Of a stretch of 64,000 nt of DNA, positions 32,301-43,833 are shown one piece after another; the stretch's first letter is position 1, and each line of letters begins with the position of its first letter. The stretch is taken from positions 4,154,001 through 4,218,000 of the forward strand of contig JAAALK010000283.1 of NCBI GenBank assembly GCA_019279435.1, given 5' to 3'. The translations under genes and the position numbers were made by a program. This DNA comes from Zizania palustris (lineage: Eukaryota; Streptophyta; Magnoliopsida; Poales; Poaceae). The notes beneath the pieces are model-generated. The model worked only from the letters and a program-made list of their open reading frames with translations, was not told the origin of the DNA and made no database searches.

Positions 32301-32587
32301 CCCTTCTTAAAACGCACTTCCAAACCATCCTCAAAAAGTTGCGAAACAGAAATCAAGTTGAAGTTCAAATTTTTAACCAAAGCAACATTCTTCAAAGAGA
32401 AATGATCTGAAATGCTAATTGAGCCTATGCCACTTACTTTCCCTTGACCGCTGTTCCCGAACGTGATGTATTCTTTGGAGCTCGGGGGAGTGAGACTGGA
32501 GAACCATCTACGATGTCCCGTCATGTGGCGAGAGCATCCTGAGTCCATGATCCAAACATCCTCCAGTCCCCGGTCCTGCACAATCAA
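29391..32587 (-). pseudogene. pol: C Pol (protease, integrase, RT, RNase H), frameshifted at the 3' end
   Basis: Open from 32587 to 29429 (1052 aa): protease D-S-G, integrase zinc finger and core, RT with YVDD and RNase H. The integrase region has KIRTLVEMA where B has KNRTLVEMA. An extra C near 29452 shifts the frame about 20 codons before the family's normal stop (29391-29393), and a second single-base loss follows shortly after, so the C-terminal end of RNase H is altered. The catalytic centres before it are intact, so this is the best preserved pol in the window. As in B, pol starts in the -1 frame overlapping the position of the gag stop. Confidence 0.9.
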
Positions 32588-35315
32588 TGTCTGTAAGTAG
32601 GAGCAAATGGTCCGGCACCAGGTTTAGCAAAAGAGCTAAACCAGTGTCAAGCCATCTGCTCAATAGATGGAAAGCGAAAACCATCAAAAGAGTTTGGACC
32701 AAAACGCGGCTCAAAGCGCGATCCTCGGTTCTGCCTAACCCTGCGGCCACGAGGTCCAGAACCGTAGCCAACACGGTCTGGAACTCTGCCGGAACGGACA
32801 CCACCAACTGGAGCACGGGCAAGAAAGCCGTCTCCTCTACCACCACCTGCACGACGCGGCCTAGCCTCCAGCCTCTCCCTGCGTCGAGGAACATGCAGTC
32901 TACCACCCTGCTGGTAGAACTGCTCCTGATCACCACGAGCTCTCTCTGCTCTCTCAACCCGCTTCCTCCTGAAGCAAAACTCCGCAAGATGCCCGTCTCT
33001 CTGACAGTACTCACAATGATAGGTGGGCTTCTTGGGATGTGGTTGAGGCTTGGGATGTTTGGGCTTAGTGGTGTTTGGTGTTGTCTTCTTGGGTTGAGAG
33101 GGTCCAGGAAGAGAGTCAAGAGAAGTGTGGAGATTTTTGGGCTTTGGAACCCAGATAGGTTTCTTGGGTGGAGCTTTAGATGGTTCATGGATCACTTCAT
33201 CCTTGGGCTGACAAGCCTGGGAAGACCCAGTGGAGTGAGTCTTGGGATACCTCTGCTCTGGAGTCATTTTACTCCACTCCTCTACCCGGCTAATGGCACT
33301 CTCAAAGTCAGCCTTGGTGTAGGTATAACCTACCCCAAACCCATCCTGCCTCTTAAACTGCTGGATCATCATGCCAAGCTGTGGCTCTCTGGCACTGATC
33401 CAACTCAGGATAGAACGGAGGTAAAAGTTCTCATTCTGAGAATCTGCTAGCTCCTCTCTCAAGGAAGCTAGGACCTCCACCTGAGACAAGCAGGTCTCAC
33501 ACTCACTCTCTACTTGGACAGACTTTTCGGCTTTTAGCTTGATCAACTCCATTCTAAGACATAGACAGTTCTCACAGACAGTGGGTGGAACTGACAGTGT
33601 CTCAAGCTCTAGCCTAGTCTGGGCAAGCTCAGCTCTCAACCTCTCCAAATCACCCAAATACTCATCGCCCTTGGATTTCAGCTCAGCTAAGGCAGCTAGA
33701 TGAGTTGGGCAATGAACACAGGGTGTGATGACAGTGGCTTGAGCATCTTTCAGCTCCAGCTGAGCGCTTTCAAGCTCAGTGGCCAAAGCGTCCCTCTCAT
33801 CAACCCTTTCTGTGTACCTGGATTTCAGAGTCGACAGGTCACACAGAAGCACCTCACACTTCGGGCACTCACTGCTATCACCCAAGCAAGGAGAAGAAGA
33901 TAGACTCTCAATTCTGTCGTTGGCCACGGCAAGCTCACTCTCTAACTCATCTATCCTCTTCTTAGCCCCCCTAAGCAGTTTTTCCCGATATCTCAACTCC
34001 TGACGATTGCTCTCAAGTAAATCAACTATTTCGCGCTCGTAGGATGATACCTTGTTGTCGTCATCGTCGGAGTCGTCGGAGGAGCTCTTTTCTTCCCTAT
34101 CCCCAAGAGCCATTGAACAGAAGCTCTTGCGGGATCTTCGGCGCTGGTGTGAGCGGCTCTTTGGCTTGAGCTCATCGCCGGATCGTCCTTGTCCTTCCCC
34201 TTTCTGATGGCGATCTCCTCATCGCTTGAGCTCGATGAAGAGGACGAAGACGTGGACTGCTTGGAGTAGCTCTTCTCCATCTCGGCGAAGAAGGCCTTGT
34301 CGCGCTTCTTGTTCTCTCGCCGGTAGTCCTTCAGGGCCTTCTTGAAGAATCAGGTCTTCGGCTTGCCCTTGATGAAGGATGAGCTCTCGTGCTTGCCGGA
34401 GTCATGGAAGCTGCCACCGGTGCCCTTCTTGTATCCATTGCGCTTGGGGCAGTCGGCGATGAAGTGTCCTGGATCACCACACTCAAAGCATCCGGATTTT
34501 GTGCCGTGTCTTTTGAACATTCTCTTATCATATACACGACGCACCCGGTTGTTAAAAAGACACAAATCATCATCTCCCAATAACTCTAGCTGGTCCTCAG
34601 TGATAGACATCAAAGAGAACCCAGCACAACTCACAGAAGAGGGATCAACAGAAGGTGTAGCAAGGGCCAGGGATTTTGATCCAGAACCAGTGAGATTTGA
34701 TCTCAACTGGATATCTATCTCAGTGGCCTTCAGCTTGCTAAATAACTCAGAAATGGTCAAGGTATCGTAAGAAGTGCTCTCAACGATAGAGAATACCTTG
34801 ATCTCCCAGATCTTTGGGTCCAAGGTATGGAGAACCTTGAGCGCCTGCTCGTGATCTGAGACTAACTGAGCACCCTCAGCCTTGTTGTCCCGAAGCTTGT
34901 TTATGATCGACTGAAAACGACCAAACAAAGCCTCAACAGATTCACCCGGCTTTTGTGTGAAATTTTCATATTCACGCCGGTAGGTCTGATAGAGCCAAGC
35001 CTTGACCTGTGCTGTTCCCTCATGGTGTGCCTTGAGGGTAGCCCAGATCTCTCTCGCAGTGGAGAGATGACTCACACGCTCAAACTCAGTGGGACCTAAA
35101 CCAGAAAAGAGTATGTTCACAGCCTTACTGTTGCTCAGATGCTGAGCAATGATACCAGCAGTACCATGCTCAGCGACTGGCAAAATGACAAACGTGGTGT
35201 GAACGCAAATGTCCCATATGTCCGAGCCCTGGCTCATGAGATAGGCTCGCATGCGAGTCTTCCAATAATTATAGCCATAGGCTTCCAAGGACGGGACCTT
35301 GCCAGGAGATGTCAT
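32584..35315 (-). pseudogene. gag: C gag, two stops and one frameshifting deletion
   Basis: ATG at 35315 as in B and D. Same domain order as B: copia Gag N-terminus, CCHC knuckle (near 34490), Ser-run, coiled-coil part, second knuckle-like CEYCQRDGHLAEFC (near 33010) and Arg/Gly-rich end. TGA at 34350-34352 follows KGKPKT. A net loss of about 19 bases near 34170 shifts the frame. TGA at 32647-32649 replaces an arginine codon near the end. The segments between the breaks stay open (for example 488 aa from 34113). Confidence 0.88.
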
Positions 35316-35366
35316 GGTCACTACTGGGGTTTAGAACCGGTTAAGGTATGGAAAAACCCTAACCTT

Positions 35367-35378
35367 GCTCTGATACCA
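35367..35378 (-). other. C primer binding site (initiator Met tRNA)
   Basis: Minus-strand TGGTATCAGAGC, two bases from the LTR end at 35381. Confidence 0.92.
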
Positions 35379-35380
35379 CT

Positions 35381-37251
35381 TGTAGGACCGAAAGTAGCGA
35401 CCAGAGGGGGGTGAATGGGCGCCTTAAAAATTCTTTCGAATCAATGGCCTGTTCCCAATACCCAACGCACCTCAAAAGACTATGCAGCAGAAAATAAACA
35501 TAGGGCCTAAGTCTAAAGGTATCTAACCTAGAAGCAACTGGTGACAAACAGAGAACTATTAAAGACGTGCAACTAGGCAGATGAGTACTGTATATCAGGC
35601 CTAAACTTCCCAATGAAATGATCTAAGTATATGTAAAGTGAAATGAGAAGTTACTGTCCAAATTTGTCTCCTGTTCGGAACTTGGCGAAGCCTGCTTCGC
35701 CCGTCGAGGTCTGCTTCGGAGATGGTGACGAGGCCTGCTTCGGAGGTCAGTTGCGAAGCTTGTCCGAGATGCCAAAGGTGTTTTGGTCTAACCTAGTTCG
35801 AAGGGGCAGGGAGCGAAGTATGCTTCGGAGCGAAGTGACAGAGTCGGAGCCTGCTTCGAAGTGTGTACTTCGAACACAGCACGCAAACGGACAACCTTCG
35901 AACAAAGAAGCGAAGCCTGTCACACGACAGAGAAACAAATTCGAAGCCTACACTCTACCTTCGAAAGGAGTAAGCTTCGAAACGAGAGGCGAAGGCTGAC
36001 ACGCGTCAGAGAAAACAAAGCGAAGTCTATCAGAGGAACAAGCTCCGAAGTCAACTTCGAAACACGTCGAAGTGAGGACTTCGAAGGGCTCAAGTCAGAG
36101 TACCTTCGCACAGACGTTCGAGGTAGAGACGCAGACAGTTTAAAAAATACTTCGAAGTCAGACACACAGAATACAACAATGTAGTCTGAAGTTCGAACGA
36201 AGCCTCTGAGGGTATACGTTCGAAGCCTGCCTCACGGAGCTGAGGGGCTTCGAAACTGAGATGATGGCTTCGCCAGAAAACAGTCAAAAAGGCATTTAAA
36301 CTAGTCTGCTTCGATCAAAAAGCTGTGCGGTAGAAGGTAAAAAGGCTAGCAGCGAGTACTGTAGCTACAGTAGCAGTACTACTTGCAACAGCAAGAACTA
36401 GTACTACTTCTCACGAAGAACACACGCAACAGAGACACATCCTCAGGAATAAAATCAACCAGCACAACAAACCGAAGCTTCTTGAATCAGAGGAAACAAT
36501 GCACACCTCAACAACTAACAAAGAATTCAATCTCACAGGAGCAAAGTAAATGCAAGGCAAAAAGGGATGAACCAGTGCCTGGCGGCGCACACAGGAGAGA
36601 GAGCGTGAGAGACAAAATGACCCAATGGATTAAAAAGTGAATTCTAGAAGGGGTAGTCCAAACCCTAGGGATTGGGGTCCTATTTATAGGCTGCCCAACA
36701 CTAGGAATATTCTACTAGCCCCTTAGGGTTTTTATAGACTCAAAAAAAAGGAAAAGACTCTACTGCCCTTAGGAATTTTTACAGACACGACTGACTGACT
36801 GTGGGCCTAGAGATACAGATGACTTATCCGGAAGCTAAGTTTTCGTAGCGACTACGACTTCTCTTCTGGACAGTCGAATACAAGATCGACGGTTGTCAGT
36901 TTTGCGCCGAAACTGACAAAGCCTCCACCGGCTTTGCACCAAGTACCCGGATTGGGCCGGCCCGACTCCGCAGCTCTCTCAGCCCGGCAATCGCTCACCG
37001 CCCGTGTACCTGAGTCAGTCCTGGTCAACAGCCCAGTGGGTCTTCTACTGCTTCTGGCCCATGCACCCAGATTGGGCCAGCCCGACTTCGCAGCCTCCTC
37101 TGCCCGACAGTCGCTTGCTGCCCGTGTACCTGAGTCACACGCGGCCCATGAAACAGCAGATCTCTTCTTCTTCTGTCCTCTTTGACTATCGTTGACAATG
37201 ACTCATCACTTCTGGAGCCATGAGGCCCACGCTATTCAGCATGGCTCCTCA
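35381..37251 (-). repeat. C 5' LTR, 1871 bp
   Basis: Same family as B and D. It is 209 bp shorter than B, mainly in the TTCGAAG-rich part. Inverted repeat GGAGCCATG (37213-37221)/CATGGCTCC (37240-37248) at its start. TGACTCA/TGAGTCA at 37199, 37131 and 37011, the last two exactly 120 bp apart. TATA at 36679-36690. Confidence 0.88.
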
Positions 37252-39232
37252 GCTGCGGCGGAGCGTGTTGTTGGGGCCCCGACACCGGAGGAGCAAACCC
37301 AGTGGCTTGCTTTGGTGGGGACTTGGGAGCACTAGAACAGGGTGTGGACCCTGCTCGGCTACGAGGAGGTCCAGGCTCTGCCATACTTCTCCCACCTTGC
37401 AGCTTCGACGACCGGCTTCAAGAGGAAAAGATGGGATGACGACTAGCCCGAATCTTCGAGGGCTCGGCCGGAGGTCCCCGCGACCAAAGCCTCTACCCCG
37501 GAGGAGGCAGCGGCCGTGGACCCTCAAACAGCTGTGGAGCCCACAAGTGCTCTGGCTACCAAGGAGGTAGCAAAGGCCTCGACGACGATGACTTCGGGTG
37601 CGAAGGCCGACGCGCCAGCTTCGCAGCGAAGGGATTGGGGGGCACACATTGACCCTTATACCTTCGAAGAAATCTCTAACGAAGGTAAACACTTCAAACA
37701 TACTTCTCTTCAATATGTGGATTTTGACTTGGACTTTCTTGCAGAGGACGATGCCAGTGCGAGGCCCACCGCGCTGAAGCCAGCGGAGGCCTACGGCAGC
37801 AGTAGCAGCAGCGGCAGCAGCACCAGCAGTAGCTCGGAGTCCAATAGCTCCTGGTCTGAAGAAGACGGAGGCAGCGGCCGCGACGATGGGGACCCTCGAC
37901 ATGACGAGGAAGTCGAGGTGATGGACCGAAGCCCAGCTTTGCCGAAGCCTGCTCAGGCGGTTGCGGCGGAGGAGATTGTCCGGCCTATGCGGCCGAAGGG
38001 GGCCATGACGGAGGCGGCCATTAACAACTTGCACGAGGGCTGCGCAGCTACGGAGGCAGGGGGCTTGGTGGCTCAACTCAGCCACTCGAACCCCATGGAA
38101 CTCTTCATCAACGCGAACGAAGCCCTTATCCAGGTGAGCGAAGTCCGACGTAGCCTTCGAGTACTACTTTGGTCTTCGATCAACACTTATGATTTTCTTG
38201 AATTCTTTTAGGCCTTCGCACTGAACGCAGCAGCTTCGACTTCTGCGGACAGGCGGATGACGCGCTTGGCGGAGGAGAAGGAGGCCCTCCGATGCGAAGT
38301 CTCGGTGGAAGCCGAGAAATAAAGGCGGGCCGAAGCTTCAGCTGAGGCGGCGAGGGCCGAGGCCAACAAGGCTAGGGAAGACTTGTCCTTAGAGACCGAC
38401 AGGCTCCGAGTGGAACTTCAGGCTGCAAAGGATGTCAAAGCCCAGCTGGCGAAGAAGAACTCTGAGCTCCGCCAACGAGCTCAGTGCCTTGAGAACTTTG
38501 TCGTTGGCAACATCGATGAAGCCACTCAGAGCCTGACCGAGGTCCTTCAACAGATAGGGACCAAGTATCGGGCTCCAGACTTCGGCAGCCAGGATCCGAT
38601 TGGGGACCGCGCCGCATTCTTGAAGATGGTGGCTTCGATGGTGGAGCAATCTCTGAAGGGCTTCGCCTTGATGGCCGGCCGAGTGGTGGGTCAAGGGGTG
38701 TTGCAAATGCTTCACGATGCGGGGTGCAACCACCTCTAAGCAGCAACCTCCATGACTCTGGTGGCCTTCGGAGGCCAGCACTTGGTGACGCCTCCGGCTG
38801 GCGTCCGCGGAGCTTGGCGGCGACTTTAGGAGCCTTGGAAGGACCAAGGCTATGAAGCAGTCCTCGAGCTTCAAAAGGCCCTCCACCTTCGCCGAGCCAA
38901 GGTGCTTGCTTCGCCAAATTAGCCTTCGACGTCGGCACCTCCGCCTCCGAAGGTGTAGATCTCCTTAGGCTCCTTGTAATTCTTAGCTGTAGGCTTGTAA
39001 AACTTATCAGTTTATTAATATGAATGCGGGGGTGCTTTATACCTACCCAGGCTCAGTCTCTGAATGTTGACTTCGAAGTACTTGAGGACTCTGAAGAACT
39101 TCGCCAATTGTGGGTGGTCCTCGAGGTAGCTAGGTCCGAAGGCCCCCCTCGGTTTAAACTTCCCAGGGGGCCTAACGACGAAGTCATCCCCGAAGTAGTT
39201 CAGGATCTGTTGGCCATCGTGAAGACGGAGTC
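37252..39232 (+). pseudogene. G antisense-type ORF (aORF), multi-exon, 5' part
   Basis: Runs antisense to element G. The start is missing because C inserted at 37251/37252. The first segment (AERVVGAPTPEEQ) matches the second exon of the aORF of E (41226 on). Introns with GT-AG ends lie at 37685-37744 and 38134-38211. Exons encode an acidic Ser-rich region, then a Glu/Arg/Ala-rich coiled coil. In-frame stops at about 37353, 37430 and 38320 show decay. A non-coding stretch (38740-39023) is followed by the last exon (NVDFEVLEDSEELR), which E interrupts at 39232 and which continues at 50575. Such ORFs are found in Tat elements (putative gypsy-type transposon domain, Pfam Transposase_28-like); function unknown. 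Confidence 0.65.
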
Positions 39233-39732
39233 TGTTGGCGTAAAAGATTACGCTAACAGGTTTCTGAAGATTAAAAACTAACAAACGAAGTGTTTGCGAA
39301 GTGAACTGTTCTAAGCCTCCGAAAGGATAATAACTTAGAATAGTTCAAATGTGTGTATTGAATAAATTGTATTCGGTCCCCTTTGCAGGGCAAAACGGGG
39401 GGGGGGGTATTTATAGGCCCAAAAATTAAGGAAAAGACCTTTTTACCCCTCTATTACAACCGACATAGTGGAAACTATTCGGTGCCCTTAATAGGGCTAA
39501 AATGGTAAAAGACTAATCTAATGATAAAGAAGATAAGTCTTCCATCTTAGCTGGCAAAGAGGTTCCCGGAAGAGTCCAAGTTCGAAGGTATACTTCGAAC
39601 TAGAGCCTGTCATCATACTTCGAACTTGACTCAAAGTATCTTCGAAGGTATACGCTGGAAGTCTTTAGCTTAATCACCAGTCTTTATCTTTTCACTGCAA
39701 TAACCCTGAAGATGGAATATTTTCCCCCAACA
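39233..39732 (-). repeat. E 3' LTR (left), 500 bp
   Basis: Plus-strand reading TGTTGGCG to CCCCCAACA. A longer G run in it (near 39400) explains the length difference from the right LTR. The polypurine tract on the minus strand, GAGGGGCTAC, adjoins it at 39733. Confidence 0.92.
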
Positions 39733-40057
39733 GTAGCCCCTCGAATACGCTTCTCCGCTAAATCTGTAATGTTAGGAGAGCAGTATACGCTAGAAAAATA
39801 ATCATGCGTAGGGGTTAGCAGATTTAAACCATCTCTGAACTGTGTGGAGATGTAAGCTTCGAATCAGTTTCTAATAAAATTACATTCGAAGTAACTTAGA
39901 ACTAACTCAAGAAATCTGAAAACCTTTTTAGACTTAGAAGAAATAACCGTTAGTTTCTTTCTTCTAACGGAAGTTACGGAATGCTTTAATTTCGGAGCAA
40001 AGTAACGGTTGGGAATGTGAAGCGACACAGACAAACGGTAAAAAATCAGGATTTGGG

Positions 40058-40067
40058 CTATAAATAG
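40058..40067 (+). promoter_or_regulatory. Candidate TATA box of the E antisense gene
   Basis: CTATAAATAG, 124 bp before the ATG at 40191, on the strand of the antisense ORF. The 325 bp between the 3' LTR and this box are not coding. The spacing fits a plant promoter with a start site near 40095 and a 5' leader of about 95 nt. It is not within the LTR, so it would be an internal promoter. Confidence 0.5.
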
Positions 40068-40190
40068 AGAGTCCAAATCCTGCTTGAGTACCTTTTCACT
40101 GCTTTCGTGCAAACAAACCATCTTCTGAGCCCTAGCCTCCAACCCGAGCCCTAGCCTCCATTTTTCTTTTGAAGCAATCCGTGAGATTTA

Positions 40191-43100
40191 ATGGCGAAAA
40201 CTAGTTTCAAGGGCCCTGGAGCAGCTTCAACCCTGGCCCGGCAGGAGGCTGCGGCAGCAGCGGTGGCTGCAACCTTGGCGGCATCGACCCCGAATCCTTC
40301 AGTGGTGACAATGGCGCCGGTGGGAGGAAATCCCCAACATGTCGGCCCTCAAGACCTCTTTCCGGCGTCGACGAAGTATACGGACCAGTCTTATTAACTG
40401 GGGCCATCTACCTGCAGTAGGGAATCGCTTGCGGCTGCAGTAGAAGGGAAAATTAGTTCGGGGGTGATGATTCGCAAACCTGGGAAGGAAAACATTCCGT
40501 CACCGAGGCCCGGAGAAGTGGTCATCTTTGAAGCCTTCTTCGAAGCTGGTTTGGGTCTTCCGGCGATAGACTTCTTGGCGGAAGTTTTGGACTTGTTCCA
40601 CGTCACCCTCCCTCAACTTTCTCCTAATGCGGTAGCGCGCCTTGCCATCTTCGAATGGGCGCTGTGAGCCGAAGGTTGCGAAGGGAGAGCGGAAATCTTC
40701 GCAGCACTGCATAGAGCTTCATGCCAACCGATGACCTTCGTAGACCCCAGAGGTGAAAAGCTGGTGGTGGCCTTCGGAAGCATCAATTTTAGACTTCGGG
40801 ATGAATATGCTCTTCGATTTCCTGCTAAGGCCATCAATGCCAGATGGTACACCGATTGGATCCTGAAGTGGTTTTACGCCGAAGTTGGGGCGAGCAACCG
40901 TCTAGCTGGACCTTTGCAAGACATCAACTTCCGAAAGGAAGCCCCTATACATCCAGACCGAGGTCAGCTCGAAGCTCGCCTTAGCTTGCTTCAGAAAATT
41001 AGTCAACGGTTGAGCATGCGAGACTTAGCCGAAGAATTCCTCGGGCTCCAAATCTCTCCCCTGATGGCCAACTGGCCTATCATCTTCGAAGAGGATTCAG
41101 AAGGCGGTCTTTGAAAAATTTCCTCAACTTCGAGTCCTGCAGGTAACTCCGAAAACAACATACTCTATGTATATTTATTCGAAGAAGTAATTAACTTAAC
41201 TCATTTTTCAGCCTCTTCAGCCCCTATGACTTCGGAGCAAATCGTACGAGCTTCGGAGAAGATTTTGGGCGCTCCAACTCCGACCGAGAAAGAATGGAGA
41301 ATTAAATTGGTTGGTAGTTGGGAGCGATCCAACCGAGTATGGGGGCTACTCGAAGTGGTTGCGCCCCCTTTGGTGGATTGGGTGCCTTCGGAGAAAGGGC
41401 CCAAGAAGAGGAAAGCTGAAGCTGGGACTTCGAGCTCCGCCAAGACTCCGGTCAAGAAGGTGTATCGAAAGCCAAAAAACCCTGCACCTTCGAGCCCAAG
41501 AGCTTCAATCTCCGATTCTCAGGAAGACGAAGGCAGGCTACTTGTGAGACTGATTGACGAGGATGCAGCCCAAGGAACTGCACAAGTTAATGAACCTGCG
41601 AACGTGCCGGAGTCTCAAGAGAATCTTGAGCAAACAAGGACTTCGGCAGTTCAAGAGGATTTACCTCAGGACAGAGTTCCTGTGGAGGAGAGTGGAGTCG
41701 AAGTCACTGTGACTTCGATTCCGGATGAAGCAACAACGACTGTCCAGGAAAATGTTCCGGCAGTCGAAGATTTGACGCTTGATTCGGACGAAGATCTCGC
41801 CTTCGATCCACCAAGCAGTCCAATGCTCACTCGCCGCCAAAATGTCGAAGGTAAATTTCAAATAATTCTTTTATTTCTTTTTTCTTTAATGTGAAATTAT
41901 ACAATGTATAATACCTTTGTTTTTACAGAGTCCACTTCTATGGAAGAGGTCCGTCCCGAAGATACAGTTCCTGGACCTTCGACAACTTCGGATCCAATCC
42001 CAGGAGCCACTCAGATGGGGCCTGGAAAAGGCAAAGGAAAGATGGACCCCCTCCCTGCTCCGAGCTCCGGATCAACTCCGTCTGAGTCAACAGATGAGAG
42101 CCAATCTACCAGGGGGGCCAGTCTCCGGGGGTTCCGAAGACCACAACTCAACACTCCGGGCCTTCGTCGAACGAAGATGGCCAGCAAGCCTTGAGCATGC
42201 TCTCCCTTCTAGCTCCTTTCTTGGAGCGAAGAACTGGGCTTCGGACTTTGCTTGAGCCATTGGATCGAGCTAGTCGCGAAGTTGGGGAGACGGACTTGGT
42301 GGCCATTTTGAGTGAGGCGGAGAGCTCGGAGCTTAACGCTGCCATGGAACGTGCAGCCTAACAGGTACGAAGTATTTGCAAAACAACATCAAATTTATAT
42401 ACAAATAATTTCTTACCTTGATTTTTTCTTTTCGCAGCAAACTGTCTTGGCCCGAGCTGCGAACGTATCAAATGAACGTGAAATCGCTCGCCTTCAAGAG
42501 GAAAACGCAACTCTTCATCGAAATCTTACTATCTCCGAAGGTCGAGTGACCCATATGGACAACATGGTCTCAACGGAGCGCAGGGCCAGACAAGGTTTGG
42601 AGGCTACGAACAAGGAGCTCGAAGCAGAAAGAATTGTGCTTCAAGCTGAAATTGAAAGGATGCGGGCGGAGCACGCTACTGCGGAGACCGAGCTTGTTAG
42701 GCTCCGAGAAGAAGCTAGCCAGCTATTGAATCAAAAGAATTCTTTGGCTACGGAGGCTGCTAGACTCTCTGGAGTAACAGAAGAGCTAACTTCGGTGAAG
42801 GATGCGCTAATTGAAGATAAGCTGAAGTCTGAGAAGGTAGCTGCGGAGGTCATGGACCAATTGCTAGGCGTTCTAGAGTACTTCGGTACTACTGGGACGT
42901 TTCCTTCTGACGACAACATCTCCCTACTGCGCCGGTTGAAGAGGATTCAAGGAGTAGCGAAGCAGATGAAAACAGCGGGCATTCGTTACGGAGAACTCTC
43001 CGGACAAGTGGCTGCTGTTGGCCTACTTCGTTACTACGAGGATCTGGGTCGATCGATAGCTCCGAGCGAAGGAGAGGGCCCCATTACCTTCGACGACGAT

Positions 43101-43833
43101 CAGCTTCTCACTCCTTCCGAAGGTGTGGCTGCTGCTTGGCAAGCCTTCCAAACTTCATGGAGAGCCGAAGGTCGTTCTGCGATCAAGGCTTGGATTGACG
43201 AAGGACAACGCCAGAAGCAGGCTCGGACCCAAGCTTCGAGCAGTCAGCCTCCTCCTAACCCGCAGGTTTAGAAATGCCTTAGGATCTTTTGACTATGTAA
43301 AGCATTACGCTTATGTACATTCATGAATGAAAATTTGTTTATCATGTTTTTAGGCTTTGCCTCATATGGAAGATGTCGAAGTGTTAGACGTTAACGACGA
43401 ACTTTGCTTATTATGGGCTACCTTCGATGTCTTAAAACTTCACAAGCGTCCTCGATTTCTAGTTCCTCGAGATAGTTCCGGAGCAATTACGTCCGAAATA
43501 AGTAAAGACATATTATCTTGTATTAAAGAGGAAGAAAAAGAAGTTAACTTGGAAACTTCGTCTTCTGAAGACGTTATATGGTCCGAAGACGAAGACGAAG
43601 CTCAAAGTAAAAAACCTGAAGAACTTGGAAGCTGGGAAAGGAGCCCCGAACGGCTTCGGACTTGGGCCGAGCTTCAGCAAGAACAAAAGGACTTTAGAGC
43701 TTCGAAGGGAGGCAAAAGAGTTAAACGTAAAGTTGTTAGAACTCCCGGCACTGGAACTAGTCGTTCCAACCCTAGCTCTAGAGATCGAAGAGGTCTTCGA
43801 TTCCTTCTTGGTATAGATACCAATTTTTCATGA
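40191..43833 (+). pseudogene. E antisense ORF (aORF), five exons
   Basis: Opposite in direction to gag-pol. Exons by GT-AG signals: 40191-41142, 41212-41850, 41929-42363, 42438-43265 and 43354-43833; introns are 69 to 88 nt. Exon 1 holds the conserved globular part (FEWAL, NARWYTDWILKWF) of the putative gypsy-type transposon family (Transposase_28-like). Exon 2 is basic, then acidic. Exon 4 is a long coiled coil (NEREIARLQEENATL). Exon 5 is acidic, then basic with KRVKRK, a possible nuclear signal. In-frame stops at 40395-40397 and 40665-40667, a frameshift near 41110 and one near 42190 break it. The splice sites are preserved. Role in the element is unknown. Confidence 0.75.

Larger units (their letters stand above)
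29164..37251 (-). mobile_element. Element C: SIRE-type copia, 3' LTR lost in the gap
   Basis: Read on the minus strand: 5' LTR (37251-35381), PBS, gag, pol, and about 230 bp of 3' untranslated region before the gap. It inserted into the antisense-type ORF of G at 37251/37252; GCTGC (37252-37256) is the expected target duplication. It is very similar to B but with more disabling changes. Confidence 0.9.

Noticed and set aside
32587..33450. Long plus-strand ORF opposite gag of C (287 aa)
   Set aside because: Shadow of the conserved gag frame; the same antisense frame is interrupted in B and D.
37249..38085. 278-aa minus-strand ORF in G
   Set aside because: Antisense to the plus-strand exons, which have splice sites and homology to E; composition reflects their GC-rich codons.
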